DNA of 64,000 bases from Thermodesulforhabdaceae bacterium (GTDB taxonomy: Bacteria; Desulfobacterota; Syntrophobacteria; Syntrophobacterales; Thermodesulforhabdaceae), in assembly GCA_037482015.1 (NCBI GenBank), contig JBBFKT010000001.1, positions 1-64,000 of the forward strand. Reading direction: 5' to 3'. The translations under genes were made by a program, and so were the position numbers. Of the stretch, positions 8,897-16,385 are shown one piece after another (position 1 is the first letter of the stretch; every line of letters starts with the position of its first letter). The notes beneath the pieces are model-generated. The model had not been told where the DNA came from and did not search any database. It saw only the letters and a program-made list of their open reading frames with translations.

Positions 8897-10442
8897 TGAT
8901 CCCTCCCAGGTTGAGCATTTGCAACACTTCATTGAGCTGCTGATCGGCTCGAGCGCGCTCCTCCTCGGCTTCTTTCAAAAGCACCATCGCTTCCTCCAGA
9001 GGTAGCACTTCTTCTTTGTCGTTCAAAGTTACATAACGACTGGGCGAGAGATTGTAGTCGTTCCGTGCGGCTTCTTCACGGGTAATTATCGCAGAGAGTC
9101 CCTCCTCTGCTTTCCATTCCTTGTAGAGACGATCGATTGTTTCCACATGTTCATCAGCCAGATAGTTTTTGGGACGTCCCTTGGTGAAGAGCCTGGATCC
9201 ATTGATGAGCAAAATTTCGCCAATATGGCGCTTGCGGCGGTTTATCACAAGGATTATGCCCGGTGCGGTAGTGTTGTAAAATAGATTTTCGGGCAGAAGA
9301 ATGACAGCTTCGATCAGGTCGGCTTCTACAAAAGCCTTTCGGATATCGCGCTCACGGTTGGAGCCCTGGTTTCCGCTCCCTCGGCTGACAGCACCCGTGT
9401 CAAGGACGACAGCCATTCTTCCGCCGTCTTTAAGGGATGCGAGCATGTGTTGAAGCCAGCCCCAGTCAGCGCTTGAAGCTGGTGGTGCCCCGTAGCCGAA
9501 GCGCTCAAAGGGATCATGCTGGTAGATGCTGGCATCCTTAAAATCCTGGTTCCACATGGGATTAGCTGTTACAATGTCGAATTGGCGGAGCCGACCATCG
9601 GGGTCTAAAAAAGCGGGTCGCCGCATAGTGTCACCAGGGCTAATGTCTGCTTCCATGTCGTGTATGACGGCATTCATCCGGGCGATGGCGAATGTCGCTG
9701 GATTGATCTCTTGACCGTAGATGTGTAGGGGCTTGACGTCCCGTGGTAACTGCAGACGTCCATTTTTCTGTTCACCGTGAGTTTCTAATAGGCGGAGATG
9801 ACACTTGATAAGAAGGCCTCCTGATCCACAGCAAGGGTCATAGACTTCCATACCGGGCTGAGGCTCAAGGATACGCGCCATGAGTATCGCAACCTCTCGT
9901 GGAGTATAGAACTCACCGGCGCTTTGGCCCTGACCTTCGGCGAACTTGCGGAGCAGATATTCATAGGCACGTCCGAGAATGTCGGGTTCGACATCGTTTA
10001 GCCCCAGTCTGTGGCGACTTAAAGTTTGCACAAGTGCAGCAAGGGGTTCGTCGTCCAGAATTCGCTGACCTGCTGTAGTGGCGTTGAAATCTACGGTATC
10101 AATGACTCCATGGAGCTTTGGGTTTTCGCGCGAAACGGCACGAACTGCGTCGGTGAGATGCTGTCCAATGCCCGAGGTTATGCGAGAAATTGTTGACCAG
10201 CGAGCTTCGGGAGGAATGTAAAAACGAACCAGCTTGTGATCCTGCTCGACGAGTTTTTCCGTTACTGAACGCCCTCCCATTTCTTTGCTCAGATTTTCTA
10301 TTTCATCCTCGAAGACATCCGAAAGGCGCTTGAGAAAGACTAGGGGCAGAATATAATCCTTGAATTTAGGTGCATCAACCGGCCCACGAATGACGCAGGC
10401 GGCATCCCAGAGCCAGGTTTCTAATGTTTGAATATCCAGCAT
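8883..10442 (-). CDS. hsdM: Type I restriction-modification DNA methyltransferase, M subunit
   Basis: This 519-residue N6-adenine methyltransferase pairs with HsdS to protect host DNA. The N-terminal helical HsdM domain (about 5-145) is followed by the SAM-binding motif DPCCGSGG (202-209) and motif IV as NPMW (294-297). The latter departs from the commoner NPPF/Y; from memory the form ANPMWNQDF recurs in one HsdM subgroup, so it is probably active. The ATG at 10442 has AGGAGG upstream. It is the first gene of the minus-strand hsd operon; the sequence upstream holds a REP-like element rather than an obvious strong promoter. Confidence 0.95.
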   Translation of the reverse strand: MLDIQTLETWLWDAACVIRGPVDAPKFKDYILPLVFLKRLSDVFEDEIENLSKEMGGRSVTEKLVEQDHKLVRFYIPPEARWSTISRITSGIGQHLTDAVRAVSRENPKLHGVIDTVDFNATTAGQRILDDEPLAALVQTLSRHRLGLNDVEPDILGRAYEYLLRKFAEGQGQSAGEFYTPREVAILMARILEPQPGMEVYDPCCGSGGLLIKCHLRLLETHGEQKNGRLQLPRDVKPLHIYGQEINPATFAIARMNAVIHDMEADISPGDTMRRPAFLDPDGRLRQFDIVTANPMWNQDFKDASIYQHDPFERFGYGAPPASSADWGWLQHMLASLKDGGRMAVVLDTGAVSRGSGNQGSNRERDIRKAFVEADLIEAVILLPENLFYNTTAPGIILVINRRKRHIGEILLINGSRLFTKGRPKNYLADEHVETIDRLYKEWKAEEGLSAIITREEAARNDYNLSPSRYVTLNDKEEVLPLEEAMVLLKEAEEERARADQQLNEVLQMLNLGGINVSV

Positions 10443-10725
10443 CTAAAACCTCCTGAACATGCTTTGCTGGGATAAAATAAGTTCCGAGATAAAATTCTTA
10501 TATCTAGCGACGTCCATCAGGTATGATCTGATCTAAGTTTTTATAAATTGTCCCTAAGATATTTTTTGAATATCCTCCGCAAATGTTGAGGCTGTTCGAA
10601 AATTTTTTCCATACGGGGTTGTTCTGGCAACAGGCTCACAAGTTGCAAGGCGACGCATGCGTCGCCCCTACATTTATCTGGCGAATTACATATTGAGTCG
10701 TTTTTTAACTGCTTGTCGCAAATGC
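10443..10725. other. Non-coding stretch between hsdM and rplM
   Basis: No gene was seen here. It holds the REP-like element at 10593-10670 and must contain the minus-strand promoter of the hsd operon, which I could not identify with confidence. It marks the boundary between the G+C-richer restriction island and the housekeeping block. Confidence 0.6.
10593..10670. repeat. REP-like element A (partial copy of the 20671 block's left end)
   Basis: This 78-bp stretch closely matches 20672-20750: both start GTTCGAAAATTTTT, share a middle close to CTCTGGCAATAGGCTCACA (here TTCTGGCAACAGGCTCACA), and end in the palindrome GGCGACGCATGCGTCGCC (here 10649-10666). The right-hand part of the longer block is not present here. 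Confidence 0.85.
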
Positions 10726-10754
10726 TTGACAAAACTGGTTTCATTTCTTATAAG
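10726..10754 (+). promoter_or_regulatory. Sigma-70 type promoter for rplM-rpsI
   Basis: TTGACA (10726-10731), a 17-base spacer, then TATAAG (10749-10754). The predicted leader is about 88 bases and contains a 7-bp hairpin (GTTGCTT/AAGCAAC, 10797-10813) upstream of the rplM ribosome site, a possible site for ribosomal-protein feedback (inference). Confidence 0.75.
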
Positions 10755-10849
10755 CAATTGCTCCAAGGTTCTTTATTCCTGGATTAATGTAACGCAGTTG
10801 CTTTGAAAGCAACAGGGATATAATAGCTGTTAGCTGGAGAGAGGGAAAG

Positions 10850-11278
10850 ATGAAAACAGAGAGTGCTAAATTTGATCCAAATGGTCGCCGATGGATTCTG
10901 GTAGATGCAACGGGGCAGGTGCTGGGACGTCTTGCTAGCCAGATTGCAGTGCGTTTGAGAGGCAAACACTTGCCGACCTTCACTCCCCATGTGGACAATG
11001 GGGATTTTGTTGTGGTAATCAACGCCGAGAAAATCCGCCTTACAGGGAAAAAGTGGGATCAGAAGATTTATCGCAGGCACAGTGGTTATATGGGTGGTCT
11101 TAAGGAAACTACAGCCAGAAAGATGCTTCAGGAACATCCTGAGCGACTTATTTATTATGCCGTCAAAGGGATGCTTCCCAAAAATCGTCTGGGACGTAAG
11201 CTTCTCAAAAAGCTGAAAATCTATGTGGGGTCGAAGCATCCTCACGAGGCTCAACAGCCCCAAATGATGTCTTTTTAA
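10850..11278 (+). CDS. rplM: 50S ribosomal protein L13
   Basis: The 142-residue protein has the L13 hallmarks: [18 protein letters not shown] near the start, [13 protein letters not shown] in the middle and the basic [20 protein letters not shown] towards the end. L13 binds 23S rRNA early in large-subunit assembly. The ATG at 10850 follows GGAGAGAGGG at good spacing. It forms the near-universal pair with rpsI 64 bases downstream, and a good promoter lies upstream at 10726. Confidence 0.98.
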   Translation: MKTESAKFDPNGRRWILVDATGQVLGRLASQIAVRLRGKHLPTFTPHVDNGDFVVVINAEKIRLTGKKWDQKIYRRHSGYMGGLKETTARKMLQEHPERLIYYAVKGMLPKNRLGRKLLKKLKIYVGSKHPHEAQQPQMMSF

Positions 11279-11342
11279 TGATCTGAGTTCTGAATTTTTG
11301 CTTAGCTCAGGATGGTATTAAAAGATAAGGAGAAAGTGGGAT

Positions 11343-11738
11343 ATGGTGGAACAAAAAAGATTTTATGCAGCGGGAAGACGTAAAAGTTCTGTTGCTAGAG
11401 TGTGGATATTTCCGGGAGATGGTAAGATCACAGTTAATTATGAACCGCTTGATCAATTTGTAAAGCTGGATACTCAAAGGGCTCTCATCTGTCAGCCTTT
11501 AATGTTGACCGGGACATACGGCAAGGTAGATGTCTATGCTACTGTATCCGGCGGCGGTTATATGGGCCAGGCTGGCGCTCTCAGGCATGGTATCGCTAAA
11601 GCTCTCGTGGAATATAACCCAGAGCTTAGGGATATTCTTAAGAAACATGGACTGCTCACCAGAGATGCTAGAGCAAAGGAAAGGAAGAAATACGGACTTC
11701 GAGGGGCGAGAAGGGCCTGTCAGTACTCCAAACGATAA
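11343..11738 (+). CDS. rpsI: 30S ribosomal protein S9
   Basis: This 131-residue protein has typical S9 features: [14 protein letters not shown] at the N terminus, [20 protein letters not shown] in the middle, and the C-terminal tail [19 protein letters not shown] ending in YSKR, the residues that reach the tRNA anticodon region of the P site. The ATG follows AAGGAGAAAGTGGG. It is cotranscribed with rplM and followed by an intrinsic terminator. Confidence 0.98.
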   Translation: MVEQKRFYAAGRRKSSVARVWIFPGDGKITVNYEPLDQFVKLDTQRALICQPLMLTGTYGKVDVYATVSGGGYMGQAGALRHGIAKALVEYNPELRDILKKHGLLTRDARAKERKKYGLRGARRACQYSKR

Positions 11739-11778
11739 TTTGGTTCTTCGAAGTTACTGTTCTAGAATTTCCGTTAAC

Positions 11779-11806
11779 AAGGCGCCTCTAAGGTGCCTTT
11801 TTATTT
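11779..11806 (+). terminator. Intrinsic terminator after rpsI
   Basis: The stem AAGGCGCC/GGTGCCTT (one G-T pair) with loop TCTAA is followed by TTTTTATTT. It ends only about 15 bases before the argC start, so it could also limit read-through into argC. Confidence 0.8.
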
Positions 11807-11820
11807 CGGTGAGGATTTAA

Positions 11821-12876
11821 ATGAGCGGGCAAGAAGTTAGAGTGGCGATATTGGGCGCGTCCGGTTACACGGGGTTTGAGCTGGTAAGAATTTTGGTGAG
11901 TCATCCTCGAGTAAAAATAACTTTTGTTTCATCAAGGACTCAGGAAGGAACACTGCTTTCCAGTCATTATCCGGCTTTTAAAGGCATGGCGGATATATAC
12001 TATTCGCCTGTGGATGTGGATCGAATTGCTGAAGAGGCCGATTTTGCCTTTGCCGCTCTTCCTCATGGTGCTTCCATGGATGTGGTGCCGGATCTTCTAA
12101 AGCGTGGTTTAAAAGTTGTAGATCTCAGCGCAGATTACCGTTTGCGAAGTAAAGAACTCTATCAAGAATGGTATGGCCAGCATAAAAGTCCAGAGTTACT
12201 TGATCAGGCGGTGTATGGTCTTCCAGAGCTTTACCGAGGCGCAATTAAAAGAGCCAATCTTGTAGCAAATCCGGGCTGTTATCCTACAAGCATTATACTT
12301 GCTGTGGCACCTCTTCTTAAGTATGGTCTTATCGAAACCGATTCTATAATCGCTGATTCTAAATCGGGTGTTACCGGTGCTGGAAGAGGACTTTCGCTTG
12401 GCACGCATTTTTGCGAAGTAAATGAGTCTTTTAAGGCTTATAAGGTCGGGGGAGTGCATCGCCACATTCCTGAAATAGAACAGGAGCTAAGCCTAATTGC
12501 AAAGACCCAAATCCAGATATCCTTTACACCCCATCTGGTTCCTATGTCTCGAGGGATCCTGAGCACGGTTTATGTTCGACCACGAGATGGCGTTGGGGAA
12601 AAGAATATAGAAGAAGCTTTTCGAACTTTCTATCGAGATGAAGCTTTTGTAAGACTTTTTGGCTCTGATGAAGAATTACCTTCCACTTTGCAGGTGAGAG
12701 GCAGTAACTACTGTGATATAGGTTGGCGCCTTGATAGGAGAACCGGAAGACTCATTGTCGTTTCCGCAATTGATAATTTGACCCGTGGAGCCTCAGGCCA
12801 GGCTGTGTGCAATATGAACATTATGGTCGGATTTCCCGAAACCATGGGACTTCAATATGCACCGTGGCAACCATAA
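11821..12876 (+). CDS. argC: N-acetyl-gamma-glutamyl-phosphate reductase
   Basis: This 351-residue enzyme performs the NADPH-dependent third step of arginine synthesis (N-acetylglutamyl phosphate to the semialdehyde). The Rossmann motif GASGYTG is at 12-18, the catalytic Cys153 lies in NPGCYPTS, and the conserved HFCEVNESFKAYKVGGVHRH and PHLVPMSRGI blocks are present. The length is typical. The ATG follows GGTGAGGATTTA. It lies directly behind the ribosomal pair, an order also found in other Desulfobacterota, and 9 bases ahead of truA. No other arginine gene is in the window. Confidence 0.97.
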   Translation: MSGQEVRVAILGASGYTGFELVRILVSHPRVKITFVSSRTQEGTLLSSHYPAFKGMADIYYSPVDVDRIAEEADFAFAALPHGASMDVVPDLLKRGLKVVDLSADYRLRSKELYQEWYGQHKSPELLDQAVYGLPELYRGAIKRANLVANPGCYPTSIILAVAPLLKYGLIETDSIIADSKSGVTGAGRGLSLGTHFCEVNESFKAYKVGGVHRHIPEIEQELSLIAKTQIQISFTPHLVPMSRGILSTVYVRPRDGVGEKNIEEAFRTFYRDEAFVRLFGSDEELPSTLQVRGSNYCDIGWRLDRRTGRLIVVSAIDNLTRGASGQAVCNMNIMVGFPETMGLQYAPWQP

Positions 12877-12885
12877 ACCCTTGCT

Positions 12886-13728
12886 ATGAGTCATTACCAG
12901 GAAAGAAATTTTAAGCTTGTGCTTGAATATGATGGCAGTGGTTACCATGGGTGGCAGAGACAAAAGGGAGTTTTAACTGTTCAAGAAGTGGTGGAATCCT
13001 GTCTTGCGACGATTTTAGGAAAAGAAGTGCATGTGCGAGCGGCGGGAAGGACGGATGCAGGAGTTCATGCCCACGGGCAGGTGATTAACTTTTATGCTAA
13101 AACACGACTTCAGCCTGTTGATATTCAACGTGCTCTAAACAGTCTGCTTCCTGAGGATATCGTAGTAAAGGATGCCGAAGAAGTAGATGCTTCTTTCCAT
13201 GCTCGCTACAGTGCAAAACGAAAAGTCTATAAGTATTGCGTTCTAAATCGTCCTCTTCCTTCCGCACTATGGCGTAAGTATGCCTGGCATGTGCCTTATA
13301 ATCTAAATTTCGATGGCATGAAGATCGCTCTTTCATATCTGGAGGGGGAACATGATTTTTCATCCTTTAGAGCAGCTCGGTCATCGGTCAAATCTTCCAT
13401 TCGGACGCTTTATCAAGCCTCCTTTACCGTTAACCAGAATGGTCTGATAGTTTTTTCGTTTTCGGGCAATGGTTTTCTTCGTCATATGGTTAGGATTATT
13501 GTTGGAACAGTTATAGAAGTAGGCGTGGGCAAAAAATCCTGTCATGATATGCCGGCAATTCTTGAGGGAAGAGATAGAAACCTTGCTGGAATTACAGCCC
13601 CCGCTCATGGACTTTACCTGGTAAGAGTTTATTACGATAACGAAAAAGAAATACCAGAAGGGGAAGGAGAAAATGAAACTGGCAAAGAGAGTATCGGAAA
13701 TACGCCCTTCGGCTACGCTGAGTATTAA
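12886..13728 (+). CDS. truA: tRNA pseudouridine(38-40) synthase
   Basis: TruA converts uridines 38-40 of tRNA anticodon stems to pseudouridine. The nucleophile is Asp57 in AAGRTDAGVHAHGQV; LVLEYDGSGYHGWQRQ and FLRHMVRIIVG are also characteristic. The 280-residue length is slightly long because of an acidic, Glu-rich C-terminal tail (EKEIPEGEGENETGKES) whose last 56 bases are shared with the start of the aminotransferase gene. It is probably transcribed with argC. Confidence 0.97.
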   Translation: MSHYQERNFKLVLEYDGSGYHGWQRQKGVLTVQEVVESCLATILGKEVHVRAAGRTDAGVHAHGQVINFYAKTRLQPVDIQRALNSLLPEDIVVKDAEEVDASFHARYSAKRKVYKYCVLNRPLPSALWRKYAWHVPYNLNFDGMKIALSYLEGEHDFSSFRAARSSVKSSIRTLYQASFTVNQNGLIVFSFSGNGFLRHMVRIIVGTVIEVGVGKKSCHDMPAILEGRDRNLAGITAPAHGLYLVRVYYDNEKEIPEGEGENETGKESIGNTPFGYAEY

Positions 13729-14869
13729 TGCTAAGGCGCAGGAATTAAGAAAGAAAGGAATTAAGGTCATAAGTTTTGCTGTGGGAGAGCCTGATTTTAA
13801 TACGCCCCTTAATGTGAAGCAAATGGCTATTCAGGCTGTTGTGCGTAATCAGAGTCGTTACACGCCGGCGAGTGGAATGGAAGCCCTGAAAGAAGCTGTG
13901 TGCCTCTGGGTTGAGAACAATTACGGGCTACGTTACAGTCCTTCCAATGTGCTTATAAGTTGTGGAGGCAAGCACGCTCTTTATAACGTCTTTCAGGCTA
14001 TTCTTGATCCGGGAGATGAAGTTCTTATCCCGGCACCCTACTGGGTGTCTTATCCGGATATGGTTGTTCTTGCAGGTGGAGTTCCTTCGATAGCTTACAC
14101 CTCTTTCGATGACAAATATAAAATCACACCTGAACTTCTAAGGAAATCTATAACGGAAAAGACAAAGGCATTGATTATAAACAGCCCTTCAAACCCTACG
14201 GGAGTTCACTACAGCGAGGATGAACTCAGGGCTCTTGCAAAAGTTTTGCTGGATTATCCCGACTTGTGGATTATTTCTGATGATATTTATTCTCACATTC
14301 TTTTTAATGGCAACAAATGGACAAACATAGTGATGGTGGAACCGTCCCTTAAGGAGCGAACTGTTATAATTCATGGAGTCAGCAAAACTTATGCAATGAC
14401 TGGATGGCGAATCGGCTTTGCCATAGGAAGTAAAGAGCTTATCAAGGCTGCGTCCAACATCCAGAGTCAATCCACAAGCAATCCATGCTCAATTGCTCAA
14501 TGGGCTTCTCTGGCGGCGCTGTTAGGTGATCAGAGCGATGTAAAAGTCATGGTTAAGTCTTTCGAATCTCGATGTGGTTATGTTATGGAACGGCTTAAAG
14601 CTATTTCTGGAGTGCGTTTTGTTGAGCCTCAGGGTGCCTTTTATATTTTCCCGGATGTAAGTGCTTTTTATGGAAGGAGTTTCGAGGATGGAAAGATAAA
14701 AGATTCTGCGAGCATGGCAAATTATCTTATGGATAAAGCTCATATTGCTGTAGTGCCGGGAATAGAGTTCGGAGACGATCGATGCATTAGGCTTTCCTAT
14801 GCTTTGTCAATGAAGGATCTTGAAGAAGGATGTAACCGTCTTAAGACAGCTCTGGAAGCACTTAGATAA
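13673..14869 (+). CDS. Class I PLP-dependent aminotransferase (aspartate aminotransferase type)
   Basis: The 398-residue fold-type I aminotransferase has GEPDFNTP near the N terminus, SPSNPTG in the cofactor domain, the PLP lysine Lys238 in HGVSKTYAMTGWR, and the substrate-binding Arg in IRLSYA. It resembles the thermophile/alpha-type aspartate aminotransferases (AspC/AatA group) more than the E. coli enzyme. The ATG at 13673 gives the standard start (MKLAKRVSEIRPSATL) and is preceded by GGGGAAGGAGAAA inside the end of truA. Substrate range (aspartate, prephenate or others) cannot be set from the sequence. Confidence 0.92.
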   Translation: MKLAKRVSEIRPSATLSINAKAQELRKKGIKVISFAVGEPDFNTPLNVKQMAIQAVVRNQSRYTPASGMEALKEAVCLWVENNYGLRYSPSNVLISCGGKHALYNVFQAILDPGDEVLIPAPYWVSYPDMVVLAGGVPSIAYTSFDDKYKITPELLRKSITEKTKALIINSPSNPTGVHYSEDELRALAKVLLDYPDLWIISDDIYSHILFNGNKWTNIVMVEPSLKERTVIIHGVSKTYAMTGWRIGFAIGSKELIKAASNIQSQSTSNPCSIAQWASLAALLGDQSDVKVMVKSFESRCGYVMERLKAISGVRFVEPQGAFYIFPDVSAFYGRSFEDGKIKDSASMANYLMDKAHIAVVPGIEFGDDRCIRLSYALSMKDLEEGCNRLKTALEALR

Positions 14870-14873
14870 ACTA

Positions 14874-14902
14874 CTCGTGGGGCTCTGTGAAAGAGCCCCG
14901 AG
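14874..14902. terminator. Shared terminator between convergent genes
   Basis: The stem GGGGCTCT/AGAGCCCC has an outer CTC/GAG extension. It lies between the aminotransferase (plus) and the BON protein gene (minus). Flanking U-runs are short in both directions. Confidence 0.6.
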
Positions 14903-14916
14903 TTTACCAAGTCCCA

Positions 14917-15231
14917 CTAATACTTTTTTATCTCTAGTAAATTGTTGACTTTTCTCACTCCCACAATTGATTCCGCAATAGCCTTCGCTCGGTCCTTTTC
15001 AAACTGGTTATCCACAGCTCCCGTCAAAGTTACCTCTCCCTTGAATGTAGTTACAGATATAGCAAAACCGCTTAGATAGGGATCTTCAAATAACTTTCTT
15101 TTGATGGTTGCTGTAATATTGGTATCATCTACCACTTCGCCGGGCGTTCTACCTGCAGGGGTTGTGCACGAAATTAGAAGCTGAATCAGAATGAGTATTA
15201 ACAAAAATCGAAATAGTTTTTCCCTGGCCAT
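14917..15231 (-). CDS. BON-domain lipoprotein
   Basis: This 104-residue protein has a hydrophobic N-terminal signal ending in the lipobox LLISC (Cys22), so it is probably lipid-anchored in the envelope. Residues about 35-104 form one BON domain: DDTNITATIKRKLFEDP, VTTFKGEVTLTGAV and VRKVNNLLEI. BON domains bind membranes or phospholipids, and related single-BON or OsmY-like proteins act in envelope stress. It is 30 bases downstream of the dehydrogenase gene on the same strand but probably not functionally linked to it. Confidence 0.85.
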   Translation of the reverse strand: MAREKLFRFLLILILIQLLISCTTPAGRTPGEVVDDTNITATIKRKLFEDPYLSGFAISVTTFKGEVTLTGAVDNQFEKDRAKAIAESIVGVRKVNNLLEIKKY

Positions 15232-15261
15232 AATCGGTCTCCTCTTTAGGAGTTTATAGGA

Positions 15262-16269
15262 TTATCCTTTTTCAAAAATCAACACACCTGTTCCCTGAAT
15301 AGCATCTCTTTTTAACATTATCAAGGCTTCATTAGCTTGTTCCAGTGGAAAGGTTGTTATGTGAGGTTTGATTGGAATTTCGGCAGCAAGTTGCAGAAGT
15401 TCGTGCCCATCCATTCTGGTGTTTGCTGTGACGCTATGGACGTTTTTTTCGTAGAAAAGATGACGTTCATAATCGAGGGAAGGGATAGGCGTCATGTAGA
15501 TTCCTGCAAGAGCTAATGTGCCGCCTTTTTTAAGATGGGCTAGAGCCTGAGGAACAATTTCTCCGGCTGGAGCGAAAATAATTGCAGAGTCCACTTTTTC
15601 TGGCATTTCTTCGGGAGATGTTCCAACCCAGTGAGCGCCCATAGAACGAGCTAGCTCCTGATGCTTTGCTCCTCTGGATACGACGAAAACCTTGCAATTC
15701 CAGTGAAGCAGGATTTGGATGAGAATGTGAGCAGAGGAACCAAATCCGTAGAGAGCGATAGTATCGCCAGGGCGACATCCACTCCGTTTGAGCGCTCGAT
15801 AGCCTATTATGCCAGCGCAGAGAAGAGGCGTTGCTTCTGTCGATTTGAATACGGACGGTATTGGATAGGCAAATGTTTCTGATACGACGGCATACTCAGC
15901 AAATCCACCCGGTTCGTGATAACCGGTAAAGCGCTGATGTTCACAGAGGTTTTCTCTGTCATTTTTGCAGAATTGGCATGCTCCGCAAGTGTGCCTTAGC
16001 CATGCGATACCAACTCTGTCTCCCTCTCGAAAAAGTTTAACTCCTCGCCCAATCATGTCAACCGTCCCGACTATTTGATGACCCGGTATTACCGGATGTG
16101 GAAGAGGCGGTAGCTCGCCTTCGATGATGTGAAGATCGGTGCGGCAAATTCCGCAGGCTTCAACTTTGATTCTAATTTCTCCTTCTCCAGGTAGTGGATC
16201 CGGTATTTCTTCGAGCTCGAGAGGATGATTCTCAACAGGGGCGCACTTTTTCAAAACCATTGCTTTCAT
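15262..16269 (-). CDS. Zinc-dependent alcohol dehydrogenase
   Basis: This 335-residue medium-chain dehydrogenase has catalytic-zinc ligands Cys39 (ACGICRTDLH) and His64 (IPGHQIVG), structural-zinc cysteines at 95, 98, 101 and 109 (CGACQFCKNDRENLC), and a nucleotide-binding turn (LYGFGSSAHI). The GHQ in place of GHE is usual for this AdhA/YahK-like group. It probably interconverts aldehydes and primary alcohols with NAD(P)H. The ATG at 16269 follows GAGAGGAAAAGAGC. It is transcribed divergently from tamB across a 116-base A+T-rich gap. Confidence 0.92.
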   Translation of the reverse strand: MKAMVLKKCAPVENHPLELEEIPDPLPGEGEIRIKVEACGICRTDLHIIEGELPPLPHPVIPGHQIVGTVDMIGRGVKLFREGDRVGIAWLRHTCGACQFCKNDRENLCEHQRFTGYHEPGGFAEYAVVSETFAYPIPSVFKSTEATPLLCAGIIGYRALKRSGCRPGDTIALYGFGSSAHILIQILLHWNCKVFVVSRGAKHQELARSMGAHWVGTSPEEMPEKVDSAIIFAPAGEIVPQALAHLKKGGTLALAGIYMTPIPSLDYERHLFYEKNVHSVTANTRMDGHELLQLAAEIPIKPHITTFPLEQANEALIMLKRDAIQGTGVLIFEKG

Positions 16270-16385
16270 GCTCTTTTCCTCTCTTGTTTAAACATTGATA
16301 TGTTTTTACTTTGATGTGAATTTGCTATATTTTTAGCCATAATCTAAATAAAAATCCACATACTTTATAGCAGGGAAGGTGTCAT

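Noticed and set aside
10761-10849. Known L13 leader RNA
   Set aside because: Only one short hairpin was seen; the sequence does not let me assign it to a described leader family.
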